Source: Ilex aquifolium (lineage: Eukaryota > Streptophyta > Magnoliopsida > Aquifoliales > Aquifoliaceae). Taken from it: 64,000 nucleotides of DNA. The stretch is from NCBI GenBank assembly GCA_951799425.1, contig OX637402.1, positions 7,220,001 to 7,284,000 on the forward strand. The letters are read 5' to 3'. The position numbers and the translations under genes are program-made. Shown here piece by piece: positions 45,074 to 57,375 of this stretch. Within the stretch, counting starts at the first letter, position 1; each line of letters begins with the position of its first letter. The notes under the pieces are model-generated. The model had not been told where the DNA came from, did no database searches, and saw only the letters and a list, made by a program, of their open reading frames with translations.

Positions 45074-47219
45074 TGTAACACCCCGAATTTTCTTTTATAT
45101 ATTTATAGAGATATATATATAGTAAATAATATTTGTAAAGATGTAGATATATGTAGTGACATAAGAATAAACCGTAGGAATAAATGATATGGAGACAATT
45201 TGATTGGGAAGTTACGTGTCGAAGATGTTTAAACTTGGAAAGGGTGATTAGACAAGTTTCTAAAAGTTTGTAGGTCAAAATAATGATTCCATTGAATCCG
45301 GAAGGTCGAAAAACATTGGGAGCGGTAATATGGATGTATTGGAAGTTAGGAAGTGTCTCGGAGTTAAAATACACTTTAGCGAGAATTTGGGTAAAAATGG
45401 GTATTGAACACTACTTAGTGTTTTGGCCATAACTTTTTATCCTTAAGTCCAATTGATCTGAAATTCTTACAGTAGATAGTAGACATCTAGGGCTACAAAA
45501 GTATGTCTCATGAAAATTTTCCAATTCGACCTCTAAATGGGTCAAAATTGCATTGGACGTTGAAACAAAAATCTGGCAGTCAAACCGTACCGGTACGCGT
45601 ACCGGTACGCCGAACTCCAGTAGCTACACCGTACCGGTACGCCCAATAAAGCCAACCCGATCCGACTGCGGGTCTTTCTCCATTTCTTCCACTATAAATA
45701 CATTTTTTTCACCTCCTTAGCCTTCATTACACCACTCCAAACCCTAGAAAACATAAGAGAGGAAGAAAGAAAGAGGGAAACACAAGATCAAGAGAAAACA
45801 AGAGATTGAAGGGTTGATTCAAGATCAAAGCCCTAATTTTTCCAAGAACATTAAGGTAGGGGTTTTCTCTCACTCACTTACATTGAGGCTAGGGTATTTA
45901 TACATGTATGTTTTTGTTATCAATGGTATATATATGCTATAGAATCATCATCTCTTAGGCTTTTTGCAAAGATTACATTGTTAGGGTTTAATATCCATTA
46001 AATCTCTTTTCTAGCTTTAAAACCCTAGTTTTTGGGAGAGTGATGTATTTCTTCTTAAATGCTTCTTTATTATGAACTTCGAAAACCGTAGTTGTTTGTA
46101 TTGGGTAGAAAAATGATGTTATTGTGATCTCATGTATTTTCCTTGTTGGTTGGGGAATTGTTACATAATATATCTTGGGGATTTTGGAGAAATTCTTGTA
46201 AAATGATATAAATATTGGAATGGTATGCTTGGTTGGGTTGTTTGTGATGCCTTGAGGGTGAGAGGTTCCTTATAAGGATGCGCATGCCAAGAGGGGAGAG
46301 TATGTGATTTCCCTCAAGAGGTTCCTTATAAGGATGCTTGAGTTTGTGAGGCCTTGAGGGTGAGAGGTTCCTTATAAGGATGCTCATGCCAAGAGAGGAG
46401 AGTATGTGATTTCCCTCAAGAGGTTCCTTATAAGGATGCTTGAGTTTGTGATGCCCTGAGGGTGAGAGGTTCCTTATAAGGATGCTCATACCAAAAGAGG
46501 ACAGTATGTGATTTTCCTCAAGAGGTTCCTTATAAGGATGCTTGAGTAACCAAGCCTTGAGGGTGAGAGGTTCCTTATAAGGATGCTCATGCCAAAAGAG
46601 GACAATATTATATAATGTGTGGGAAATGGTTTATATTTTGAAAATAGATGTTTATTAAAATGGGTTATTATTGTTCATTCCTAGTACTATTGCTATCTAA
46701 ACTTGAGATCCTTGTTGAAATGTCACTGCCTTATTTCAAATTATGTATCTATGTTATGTTAAAAATGAGACCGGCCATTTTAAATACGTTTCTAAACCTT
46801 GTTTGGGTTTGAGAGAATTTTTCTACAGAGCTTCGTGCTCACCCCCTACCGCTAACATTTTTCAGATTATCCTCTCGAGGAAGAGCTGGGAGTCGAGGAG
46901 CCCGCACACTGGGAGACTCCGATAGACGGGAGCGTGGATCCCGAGGTGGACGCCTAGAGCGACACTTCTTTTTGTTCTAGACTAGGATATTCATTTTGAA
47001 CCTTGTAAAGTCTAGTTTTATTTTGTTATTTCCGCTGCGCTACATTAGTAAATTTTTGAGATGTAAATGCCATGGTTGGGCATATTATTTTGGATAATGA
47101 TGTAAATATTTTATGGATGATGAATGAAGTTTAATTTATTTATGGATGATATTAGTGCTCTCATGATGTAAATGGTTTTAGTATGTAATGTCGTCCAGGG
47201 TGTGTTTTGGGGCGTTACA
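45074..47219 (+). mobile_element. array LTR 6 (chimeric, 7 CArG boxes)
   Basis: 2,146 bp. The first ~400 bp carry class II markers (CATAACTTTTTATCC; GATAGTAGACATC), and from about 45547 it carries the class I markers of LTR 2 (GCATTGGACG, perfect third palindrome, GCGCATGCC, short repeat array). The switch lies between about 45480 and 45547. Confidence 0.85.
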
Positions 47220-50049
47220 GAATGGTATCAGAGCCTAGGCTTTAGGTCTTACATGGGAGCTGTAGGTTATGGATTACCACTAGAAAGGTAGGACTAGGTT
47301 GAAGAAACCTTAGGCTTGAATTTTTTTTGTGGTTATGTGTTTATCAAATAGGTAAGATTTGTTGTTTATTTAGGTTAGGGGTTAATTATTTGTTCGAATT
47401 CGATGAATTGTCTTGCTACGCAATCGAGTTTGTGGCCCCTGATGCAAAGAGGGCTAAACGCTTTGAACAAGATTTGAGGCCTTCCATTCGCGAGAAGAGG
47501 GTCACACTCTGAATTCGAGAATACAAGTACGTGTCCGTGGACGAGAACGAGGACGTGGACGTGTACGTGTCGGTGGACGTGAACGAGGACGTGAACTTGA
47601 ACGTGGACGTGTACGTGGACGTGGACGTGATTGGACAAAGACCTCAGATAGTTCGAGAAGATTAAGTGACTCAGACTAGAACAAGCACTGACCCGCGCCA
47701 ATGCTTTGCATGCGGAGAGTATGGGCACTTCAAACATAGATGCCCCTCGTTTCCCCCAAGGACCAAGCAAGCAACCGAGCAAGTACCAACAAACAAGCCA
47801 CCTCTACAAAGGCCAACACAACAGAGACCTGAGATAGCTCAAGGAGCGGGAAGCGTACCAGAGAGAGTAGGCACGGATGCACGCCGATGCTTTGCCTGTG
47901 GAGGTGTTGGGCACTTCAAAGATAATTGTCCATTGCTTTCCACCAAGACCAACCCAGCAACGGGGCGAGTGAATGCAAACAGGCCACCGCTACGACAGCC
48001 ATTACCACCACAGAGACCGTTACAAGCTCATGCCCCCGGCGGCGCCAATCAAGGAAGGGTGTTTGCTATGACTCAACCGGAGGAAAATGCCTACAACGCC
48101 ATCGTGGAAGGTATCGTTCTTTTCTACGATTCTTGGGCCCGAATGTTATTGGATTCCTATGCGACTCATTCTTTTGTACGTACTGCATATGCTGTGAAAT
48201 TTTGATTGGGTTTCGAGGAAATAGAACTTACGGTATATGTTAATTTGCCTACGGGAGAACAAGGGGATACCAGTAAGGTTATTATATATATGTAATCTTT
48301 GACTTTAAATTATATCTACTTGCTAGGAAATCATCATGTCTTGTCATTCTTGTTAATATTACCTTGTTCTAAAATATATTATGGTTGGGTAAACTCTAAA
48401 TCTTATCTTATGCCTTCACAACCCTAGTTTACACAGGAGATGTGTTTTTCTCTTGATTTCTCATTTGTTCTTGATTCCAAACCTTAAATCTTACCTTGTT
48501 TTAACTATGTTATGCTTGGGTAACCACTAATTCTCGTTGTATGCCTTCGAAACCTTAATTTTCAAGGAAAAGTGGGTTTTCTCTTGATTCCTTCCTTGTT
48601 CTTGAGATCTAAACTTGATATTCATTTGTCATTGAATTCTAACCTTGATATTCAATTGTTCTTGAGATCTAAACTTGATATTCATTTGTCATTCAATTCT
48701 AACCTTGATATTCAATTGTCCTTGAGATCAAAACTTGCTATTCATCGGTTATTGAATTCTAACCTTAATATTCAATTGTTCTTGAGATCTAAGCTTGATA
48801 ACCATTTATTCTTGATTCCTGAGCTTAATATTCCTTTGTTATTAATTTAAACCCTTGCTTATTTATTTATTCTTGATTTCCAAGCTTAATATTCATTTGT
48901 TCTTGATGGCCAGATTTGATATTCATTTGATTGATCCTAACCCTTGCGATTCATGTATTCTTGATATTTAATACTTGACATTCATTGGTTCTTGATTTCA
49001 AGACTTGGTTGTTCCTTTGTTTTAATTTCCCCAAGCTTGATGATCCATTGGTTCTTGATAGCCAAATTTAATATTCATTTGTTATTGATTCTAACCCTTG
49101 TGATTCATTTATTCTTGATATTCAATACTTGATATTCATTGGTTCTTGATTTCAAGACTTGACATTCAATTGCTCTTGATTTCAATACTTGATTTCTCCT
49201 TGTCCTTGAGTTCAAAACTCGATACTCTTTAGTTCTTGGTTACAAAGTTTGATTATTTATTTGTTCCTTAATTCAAAATTCTAAAGATTGGTATTGACCA
49301 ATAAAATGGTATTTTCGATGATATTATGTTAATTTTTCTTAAATTATTTCGTTGGAAAAATGTATATGGATTTGGAAGCTAAGAGGGGAGGACAAGTCTG
49401 GTTAGGGTTCAACTGTAACCTTTGGTGGATTGTAATTTATATCAGAGTGCGCAGCGAACTAACGGAGTAAGGACTACAATGGGGAAACTATGGAGAAGAT
49501 TCAACTCATCCGGGAGAGGCTACGCACGGCGCGAAGTAGACAGAAGAGCTACGCGGACCACAGACGAAGATCCTTGGAATTAAAAGTGGGAGATTACATG
49601 TTTTCCAAGGTGCCACACAAGAAGGGCGAGTTTCGATTTGGCAAGAAGGAGAAGTTAGCGCCAAGATATACCGGACCGTTTGAAGTGATCAAAGCAGTAG
49701 GCAATGCGGCGTATCAACTTCGACTACTAGCCCAGATATCCAGAGTACATGGCGTGTTTCACGTGTCGATGTTAAGGACGTGTCACTCGGATGCAACTCC
49801 AGTCGTGAACTTGGAGGAGATGGAAATTTAAGACGGAGCAACCTATGAAGAACAACCGTTGAAGATTCTCGATGCCACAGAGAAGGTGCTCCGTAACAAA
49901 GTCATCCGACTAGTGAAGGTTTTGTGGCAACACCATGGAGTGGAAGAAGCTACATGGGAACCGGAGCAAGAAATGCGGGAGAAGTATCCATATTTGTTCG
50001 CCACTTGAGGTAAGTTTCGAGGACGAAACTTTCTTTAAGGGGGGTGGAC
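47220..50049 (+). mobile_element. array internal region 6 (variant beta)
   Basis: Gag region 47531-48295, minisatellite 48615-49283, integrase C-terminus and chromodomain 49490-50008. Markers PEIAQGAG and GEFRFG shared only with region 2 in combination. Confidence 0.85.
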
Positions 50050-52297
50050 TGTAACACCCCGAATTTTCTTTTATATATTTATAGAGATATATATATAGTA
50101 AATAATATTTGTAAAGATGTAGATATATGTAGTGACATAAGAATAAACCGTAGGAATAAATGATATGGAGACAATTTGATTGGGAAGTTACGTGTCGAAG
50201 ATGTTTAAACTTGGAAAGGGTGATTAGACAAGTTTCTAAAAGTTTGTAGGTCAAAATAATGATTCCATTGAATCCGGAAGGTCGAAAAACATTGGGAGCG
50301 GTAATATGGATGTATTGGAAGTTAGGAAGTGTCTCGGAGTTAAAATACACTTTAGCGAGAATTTGGGTAAAAATGGGTATTGAACACTACTTAGTGTTTT
50401 GGCCATAACTTTTTATCCTTAAGTCCAATTGATCTGAAATTCTTACAGTAGATAGTAGACATCTAGGGCTACAAAAGTATGTCTCATGAAAATTTTCCAA
50501 TTCGACCTCTAAATGGGTCAAAACTGCATTGGAAGTTGAAACAAAAATCTGGCAGTCAAACCGTACCGGTACGCGTACCGGTACGCCGAACTCCAGTAGC
50601 TACACCGTACAGGTACGCCCGATAAAGCCAGCCCGATCCGACTGCGGGTCTTTCTCCATTTCTTCCACTATAAATACATTTTTGTCACCTCCTTAGCCTT
50701 CATTACACCACTCCAAACCCTAGAAAACATAAGAGAGGAAGAGAGAAAGAGAGAAACACAAGATCAAGAGAAAACAAGAGATTGAAGGGTTGATTCAAGA
50801 TCAAAGCCCTAATTTTTCCAAGAACATTAAGGTAGGGGTTTTCTCTCACTCACTTACATTGAGGCTAGGGTATTTATACATGTATGTTTTTGTTATCAAT
50901 GGTATATATATGCTATAGAATCATCATCTCTTAGGCTTTTTGCAAAGATTACATTGTTAGGGTTTAATATCCATTAAATCTCTTTTCTAGCTTTAAAACC
51001 CTAGTTTTTGAGAGAGTGATATATTTTTTTCTTAAATGCTTCTTTATTATGAACTTCGAAAACCGTAGTTGTTTGTGTTGGGTAGAAAAATGATGTTATT
51101 GTGATCTCATGTATTTTCCTTGTTGGTTGGGGAATTGTTACATAATATATCTTGGGGATTTTGGAGAAATTCTTGTAAAATGATATAAATATTGGAATGA
51201 TGTGCTTGGTTGGGTTGTTTGTGATGCCTTGAGGGTGAGAGGTTCCTTATAAGGATGCTCATGCCAAGAGGGGAGAGTATGTGATTTCCCTCAAGAGGTT
51301 CCTTATAAGGATGCTTGAGTTTGTGAGGCCTTGAGGGTGAGAGGTTCCTTATAAGGATGCTCATGCCAAGAGAGGAGAGTATGTGATTTCCCTCAAGAGG
51401 TTCCTTATAAGGATGCTTGAGTTTGTGATGCCCTGAGGGTGAGAGGTTCCTTATAAGGATGCTCATGCCAAGAGAGGGGAGTATGTGATTTTCCTTAAGA
51501 GGTTCCTTATAAGGATGCTTAAGAAACTAAGCCTTGAGGGTGAGAGGTTCCTTATAAGGATGCTCATGCCAAAAGAGGACAGTATGTGATTTTCCTCAAG
51601 AGGTTCCTTATAAGGATGCTTGAGTAACCAAGCCTTGAGGGTGAGAGGTTCCTTATAAGGATGCTCATGCCAAAAGAGGACAATATTATATAATGTGTGG
51701 GAAATGGTTTATATTTTGAAAATAGATGTTTATTAAAATGGGTTGTTATTGTTCATTCCTAGTACTATTGCTATCTAAACTTGAGATCCTTGTTGAAATG
51801 TCACTGCCTTATTTCAAATTATGTATCTATGTTATGTTAAAAATGAGACCGGCCATTTTAAATACGTTTCTAAACCTTGTTTGGGTTTGAGAGAATTTTT
51901 CTACAGAGCTTCGTGCTCACCCCCTACCGCTAACATTTTTCAGATTATCCTCTCGAGGAAGAGCTGGGAGTCGAGGAGCCCGCACACTGGGAGACTCCGA
52001 TAGACGGGAGCGTGGATCCCGAGGTGGACGCCTAGAGCGACACTTCTTTTTGTTCTAGACTAGGATATTCATTTTGAACCTTGTAAAGTCTAGTTTTATT
52101 TTGTTATTTCCGCTGCGCTACATTAGTAAATTTTTGAGATGTAAATGCCATGGTTGGGCATATTATTTTGGATAATGATGTAAATATTTTATGGATGATG
52201 AATGAAGTTTAATTTATTTATGGATGATATTAGTGCTCTCATGATGTAAATGGTTTTAGTATGTAATGTCGTCCAGGGTGTGTTTTGGGGCGTTACA
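50050..52297 (+). mobile_element. array LTR 7 (chimeric IIa/IIb, 9 CArG boxes)
   Basis: 2,248 bp. The first ~830 bp match LTRs 3-5 (AAGTCCAATT, GTCTCATGAAAATTTTCC, GGCTAGGGTATT). From about 51430 it matches LTRs 8 and 9 (GATGCCCTGAGG, AATGGGTTGTTATTG). The switch lies between about 50880 and 51430. Confidence 0.85.
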
Positions 52298-55127
52298 GAA
52301 TGGTATCAGAGCCTAGGCTTTAGGTCTTACATGGGAGCTGTAGGTTATGGATTACCACTAGAAAGGTAGGACTAGGTTGAAGAAACCTTAGGCTTGAATT
52401 TTTTTTGTGGTTATGTGTTTATCAAATAGGTAAGATTTGTTGTTTATTTAGGTTAGGGGTTAATTATTTGTTCGAATTCGATGAATTGTCTTGCTACGCA
52501 ATCGAGTTTGTGGCCCCTGATGCAAAGAGGGCTAAACGCTTTGAACAAGATTTGAGGCCTTCCATTCGCGAGAAGAGGGTCACACTCTGAATTCGAGAAT
52601 ACAAGTACGTGTCCGTGGACGAGAACGAGGACGTGGACGTGTACGTGTCGGTGGACGTGAACGAGGACGTGAACTTGAACGTGGACGTGTACGTGGACGT
52701 GGACGTGATTGGACAAAGACCTCAGATAGTTCGAGAAGATGAAGTGACTCAGACTAGAACAAGCACTGACCCGCGCCAATGCTTTGCATGCGGAGAGTAT
52801 GGGCACTTCAAACATAGATGCCCCTCGTTTCCCCCAAGGACCAAGCAAGCAACTGAGCAAGTACCAACAAACAAGCCACCTCTACAAAGGCCAACACAGC
52901 AGAGACCTCAGATAGCTCAAGGAGCGGGAAGCGTACCAGAGAGAGTAGGCACAGATGCACGCCGATGCTTTGCCTGTGGAGGTGTTGGGCACTTCAAAGA
53001 TAATTGTCCATTGCTTTCCACCAAGACCAACCCAGCAACGGGGCGAGTGAATGCAAACAGGCCACCGCTACGACAGCCATTACCACCACAGAGACCGTTA
53101 CAAGCTCATGCCCCCGACGGCGCCAATCAAGGAAGGGTGTTTGCTATGACTCAACCGGAGGAAAATGCCTACAACGCCATCGTGGAAGGTATCGTTCTTT
53201 TCTACGATTCTTGGGCCCGAATGTTATTGGATTCCTATGCGACTCATTCTTTTGTACGTACTGCATATGCTGTGAAATTTGGATTGGGTTTCGAGGAAAT
53301 AGAACTTACGGTATATGTTAATTTGCCTACGGGAGAACAAGGGGATACCAGTAGGGTTATTATATATATGTAATCTTTGACTCTAAATTATATCTACTTG
53401 CTAGGAAATCATCATGTCTTGTCATTCTTGTTAATATTACCTTGTTCTAAAATATATTATGGTTGGGTAAACTCTAAATCTTATCTTATGCCTTCACAAC
53501 CCTAGTTTACACAGGAGATGTGTTTTTCTCTTGATTTCTCATTTGTTCTTGATTCCAAACCTTAAATCTTACCTTGTTTTAACTATGTTATGCTTGGGTA
53601 ACCACTAATTCTCGTTGTATGCCTTCGAAACCTTAATTTTCAAGGAAAAGTGGGTTTTCTCTTGATTCCTTCCTTGTTCTTGAGATCTAAACTTGATATT
53701 CATTTGTCATTGAATTCTAACCTTGATATTCAATTGTTCTTGAGATCTAAACTTGATATTCATTTGTCATTCAATTCTAACCTTGATATTCAATTGTCCT
53801 TGAGATCAAAACTTGTTATTCATCGGTTATTGAATTCTAACCTTAATATTCAATTGTTCTTGAGATCTAAGCTTGATAACCATTTATTCTTGACTCCTGA
53901 GCTTAATATTCCTTTGTTATTAATTTAAACCCTTGCTTATTTATTTATTCTTGATTTCCAAGCTTAATATTCATTTGTTCTTGATGGCCAGATTTGATAT
54001 TCATTTGATTGATCCTAACCCTTGCGATTCATGTATTCTTGATATTTAATACTTGACATTCATTGGTTCTTGATTTCAAGACTTGGTTGTTCCTTTGTTT
54101 TAATTTCCCCAAGCTTGATGATCCATTGGTTCTTGATAGCCAAATTTAATATTCATTTGTTATTGATTCTAACCCTTGTGATTCATTTATTCTTGATATT
54201 CAATACTTGATATTCATTGGTTCTTGATTTCAAGGCTTGACATTCAATTGCTCTTGATTTCAATACTTGATTTCTCCTTGTCCTTGAGTTCAAAACTCGA
54301 TACTCTTTAGTTCTTGGTTACAAAGTTTGATTATTTATTTGTTCATTAATTCAAAATTCTAAAGATTGGTATTGACCAATAAAATGGTATTTTCGATGAT
54401 ATTATGTTAATTTTTCTTAAATTATTTCGTTGGAAAAATGTATATGGATTTGGAAGCTAAGAGGGGAGGACAAGTCTGGTTAGGGTTCAACTGTAACCTT
54501 TGGTGGATTGTAATTTATATCAGAGTGCGCAGCGAACTAACGGAGTAAGGACTACAATGGGGAAACTATGGAGAAGATTCAACTCATCCGGGAGAGGCTA
54601 CGCACGGCGCGAAGTAGACAGAAGAGCTACGCGGACCACAGACGAAGATCCTTGGAATTAAAAGTGGGAGATTACATGTTTTCCAAGGTGCCACACAAGA
54701 AGGGCGAGTTTCGATTTGGCAAGAAGGAGAAGTTAGCGCCAAGATATACCGGACCGTTTGAAGTGATCAAAGCAGTAGGCAATGCGGCGTATCAACTTCG
54801 ACTACTAGCCCAGATATCCAGAGTACATGGCGTGTTTCACGTGTCGATGTTAAGGACGTGTCACTCGGATGCAACTCCAGTCGTGAACTTGGAGGAGATG
54901 GAAATTTAAGACGGAGCAACCTATGAAGAACAACCGTTGAAGATTCTCGATGCCACAGAGAAGGTGCTCCGTAACAAAGTCATCCGACTAGTGAAGGTTT
55001 TGTGGCAACACCATGGAGTGGAAGAAGCTACATGGGAACCGGAGCAAGAAATGCGGGAGAAGTATCCATATTTGTTCGCCACTTGAGGTAAGTTTCGAGG
55101 ACGAAACTTTCTTTAAGGGGGGTGGAC
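52298..55127 (+). mobile_element. array internal region 7 (variant gamma)
   Basis: Gag region 52609-53373 (254 codons open), minisatellite 53693-54361, integrase C-terminus and chromodomain 54568-55086. Markers PQIAQGAG and GEFRFG, a combination of alpha and beta features. Confidence 0.85.
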
Positions 55128-57375
55128 TGTAACACCCCGAATTTTCTTTTATATATTTATAGAGATATATATATAGTAAATAATATTTGTAAAGATGTAG
55201 ATATATGTAGTGGCATAAGAATAAACCGTAGGAATAAATGATATGGAGACAATTTGATTGGGAAGTTACGTGTCGAAGATGTTTAAACTTGGAAAGGGTG
55301 ATTAGACAAGTTTCTAAAAGTTTGTAGGTCAAAATAATGATTCCATTGAATCCGGAAGGTCGAAAAACATTGGGAGCGGTAATATGGATGTATTGGAAGT
55401 TAGGAAGTGTCTCGGAGTTAAAATACACTTTAGCGAGAATTTGGGTAAAAATGGGTATTGAACACTACTTAGTGTTTTGGCCATAACTTTTTATCCTTAA
55501 GTCGAATTGATCTGAAATTCTTACAGTAGATAGTAGACATCTAGGGCTACAAAAGTATGTATCGTGAAAATTTTTCAATTCGACCTCTAAATGGGTCAAA
55601 ACTGCATTGGAAGTTGAAACAAAAATCTGGCAGTCAAACCGTACCGGTACGCGTACCGGTACGCCGAACTCCAGTAGCTACACCGTACAGGTACGCCCGA
55701 TAAAGCCAGCCCGATCCGACTGCGGGTCTTTCTCCATTTCTTCCACTATAAATACATTTTTGTCACCTCCTTAGCCTTCATTACACCACTCCAAACCCTA
55801 GAAAACATAAGAGAGGAAGAGAGAAAGAGAGAAACACAAGATCAAGAGAAAACAAGAGATTGAAGGGTTGATTCAAGATCAAAGCCCTAATTTTTCCAAG
55901 AACATTAAGGTAGGGGTTTTCTCTCACTCACTTACATTGAGGCTAGGTTATTTATACATGTATGTTTTTGTTATCAATGGTATATATATGCTATAGAATC
56001 ATCATCTCTTAGGCTTTTTGCAAAGATTACATTGTTAGGGTTTAATATCCATTAAATCTCTTTTCTAGCTTTAAAACCCTAGTTTTTGAGAGAGTGATAT
56101 ATTTTTTTCTTAAATGCTTCTTTATTATGAACTTCGAAAACCGTAGTTGTTTGTGTTGGGTAGAAAAATGATGTTATTGTGATCTCATGTATTTTCCTTG
56201 TTGGTTGGGGAATTGTTACATAATATATCTTGGGGATTTTGGAGAAATTCTTGTAAAATGATATAAATATTGGAATGATGTGCTTGGTTGGGTTGTTTGT
56301 GATGCCTTGAGGGTGAGAGGTTCCTTATAAGGATGCTCATGCCAAGAGGGGAGAGTATGTGATTTCCCTCAAGAGGTTCCTTATAAGGATGCTTGAGTTT
56401 GTGAGGCCTTGAGGGTGAGAGGTTCCTTATAAGGATGCTCATGCCAAGAGAGGAGAGTATGTGATTTCCCTCAAGAGGTTCCTTATAAGGATGCTTGAGT
56501 TTGTGATGCCCTGAGGGTGAGAGGTTCCTTATAAGGATGCTCATGCCAAGAGAGGGGAGTATGTGATTTTCCTTAAGAGGTTCCTTATAAGGATGCTTAA
56601 GAAACTAAGCCTTGAGGGTGAGAGGTTCCTTATAAGGATGCTCATGCCAAAAGAGGACAGTATGTGATTTTCCTCAAGAGGTTCCTTATAAGGATGCTTG
56701 AGTAACCAAGCCTTGAGGGTGAGAGGTTCCTTATAAGGATGCTCATGCCAAAAGAGGACAATATTATATAATGTGTGGGAAATGGTTTATATTTTGAAAA
56801 TAGATGTTTATTAAAATGGGTTGTTATTGTTCATTCCTAGTACTATTGCTATCTAAACTTGAGATCCTTGTTGAAATGTCACTGCCTTATTTCAAATTAT
56901 GTATCTATGTTATGTTAAAAATGAGACCGGCCATTTTAAATACGTTTCTAAACCTTGTTTGGGTTTGAGAGAATTTTTCTACAGAGCTTCGTGCTCACCC
57001 CCTACCGCTAACATTTTTCAGATTATCCTCTCGAGGAAGAGCTGGGAGTCGAGGAGCCCGCACACTGGGAGACTCCGATAGACGGGAGCGTGGATCCCGA
57101 GGTGGACGCCTAGAGCGACACTTCTTTTTGTTCTAGACTAGGATATTCATTTTGAACCTTGTAAAGTCTAGTTTTATTTTGTTATTTCCGCTGCGCTACA
57201 TTAGTAAATTTTTGAGATGTAAATGCCATGGTTGGGCATATTATTTTGGATAATGATGTAAATATTTTATGGATGATGAATGAAGTTTAATTTATTTATG
57301 GATGATATTAGTGCTCTCATGATGTAAATGGTTTTAGTATGTAATGTCGTCCAGGGTGTGTTTTGGGGCGTTACA
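55128..57375 (+). mobile_element. array LTR 8 (class IIb, 9 CArG boxes)
   Basis: 2,248 bp. Class IIb markers: AAGTCGAATT, GTATCGTGAAAATTTTTC, GGCTAGGTTATT, TTGTTATTG. Confidence 0.9.
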
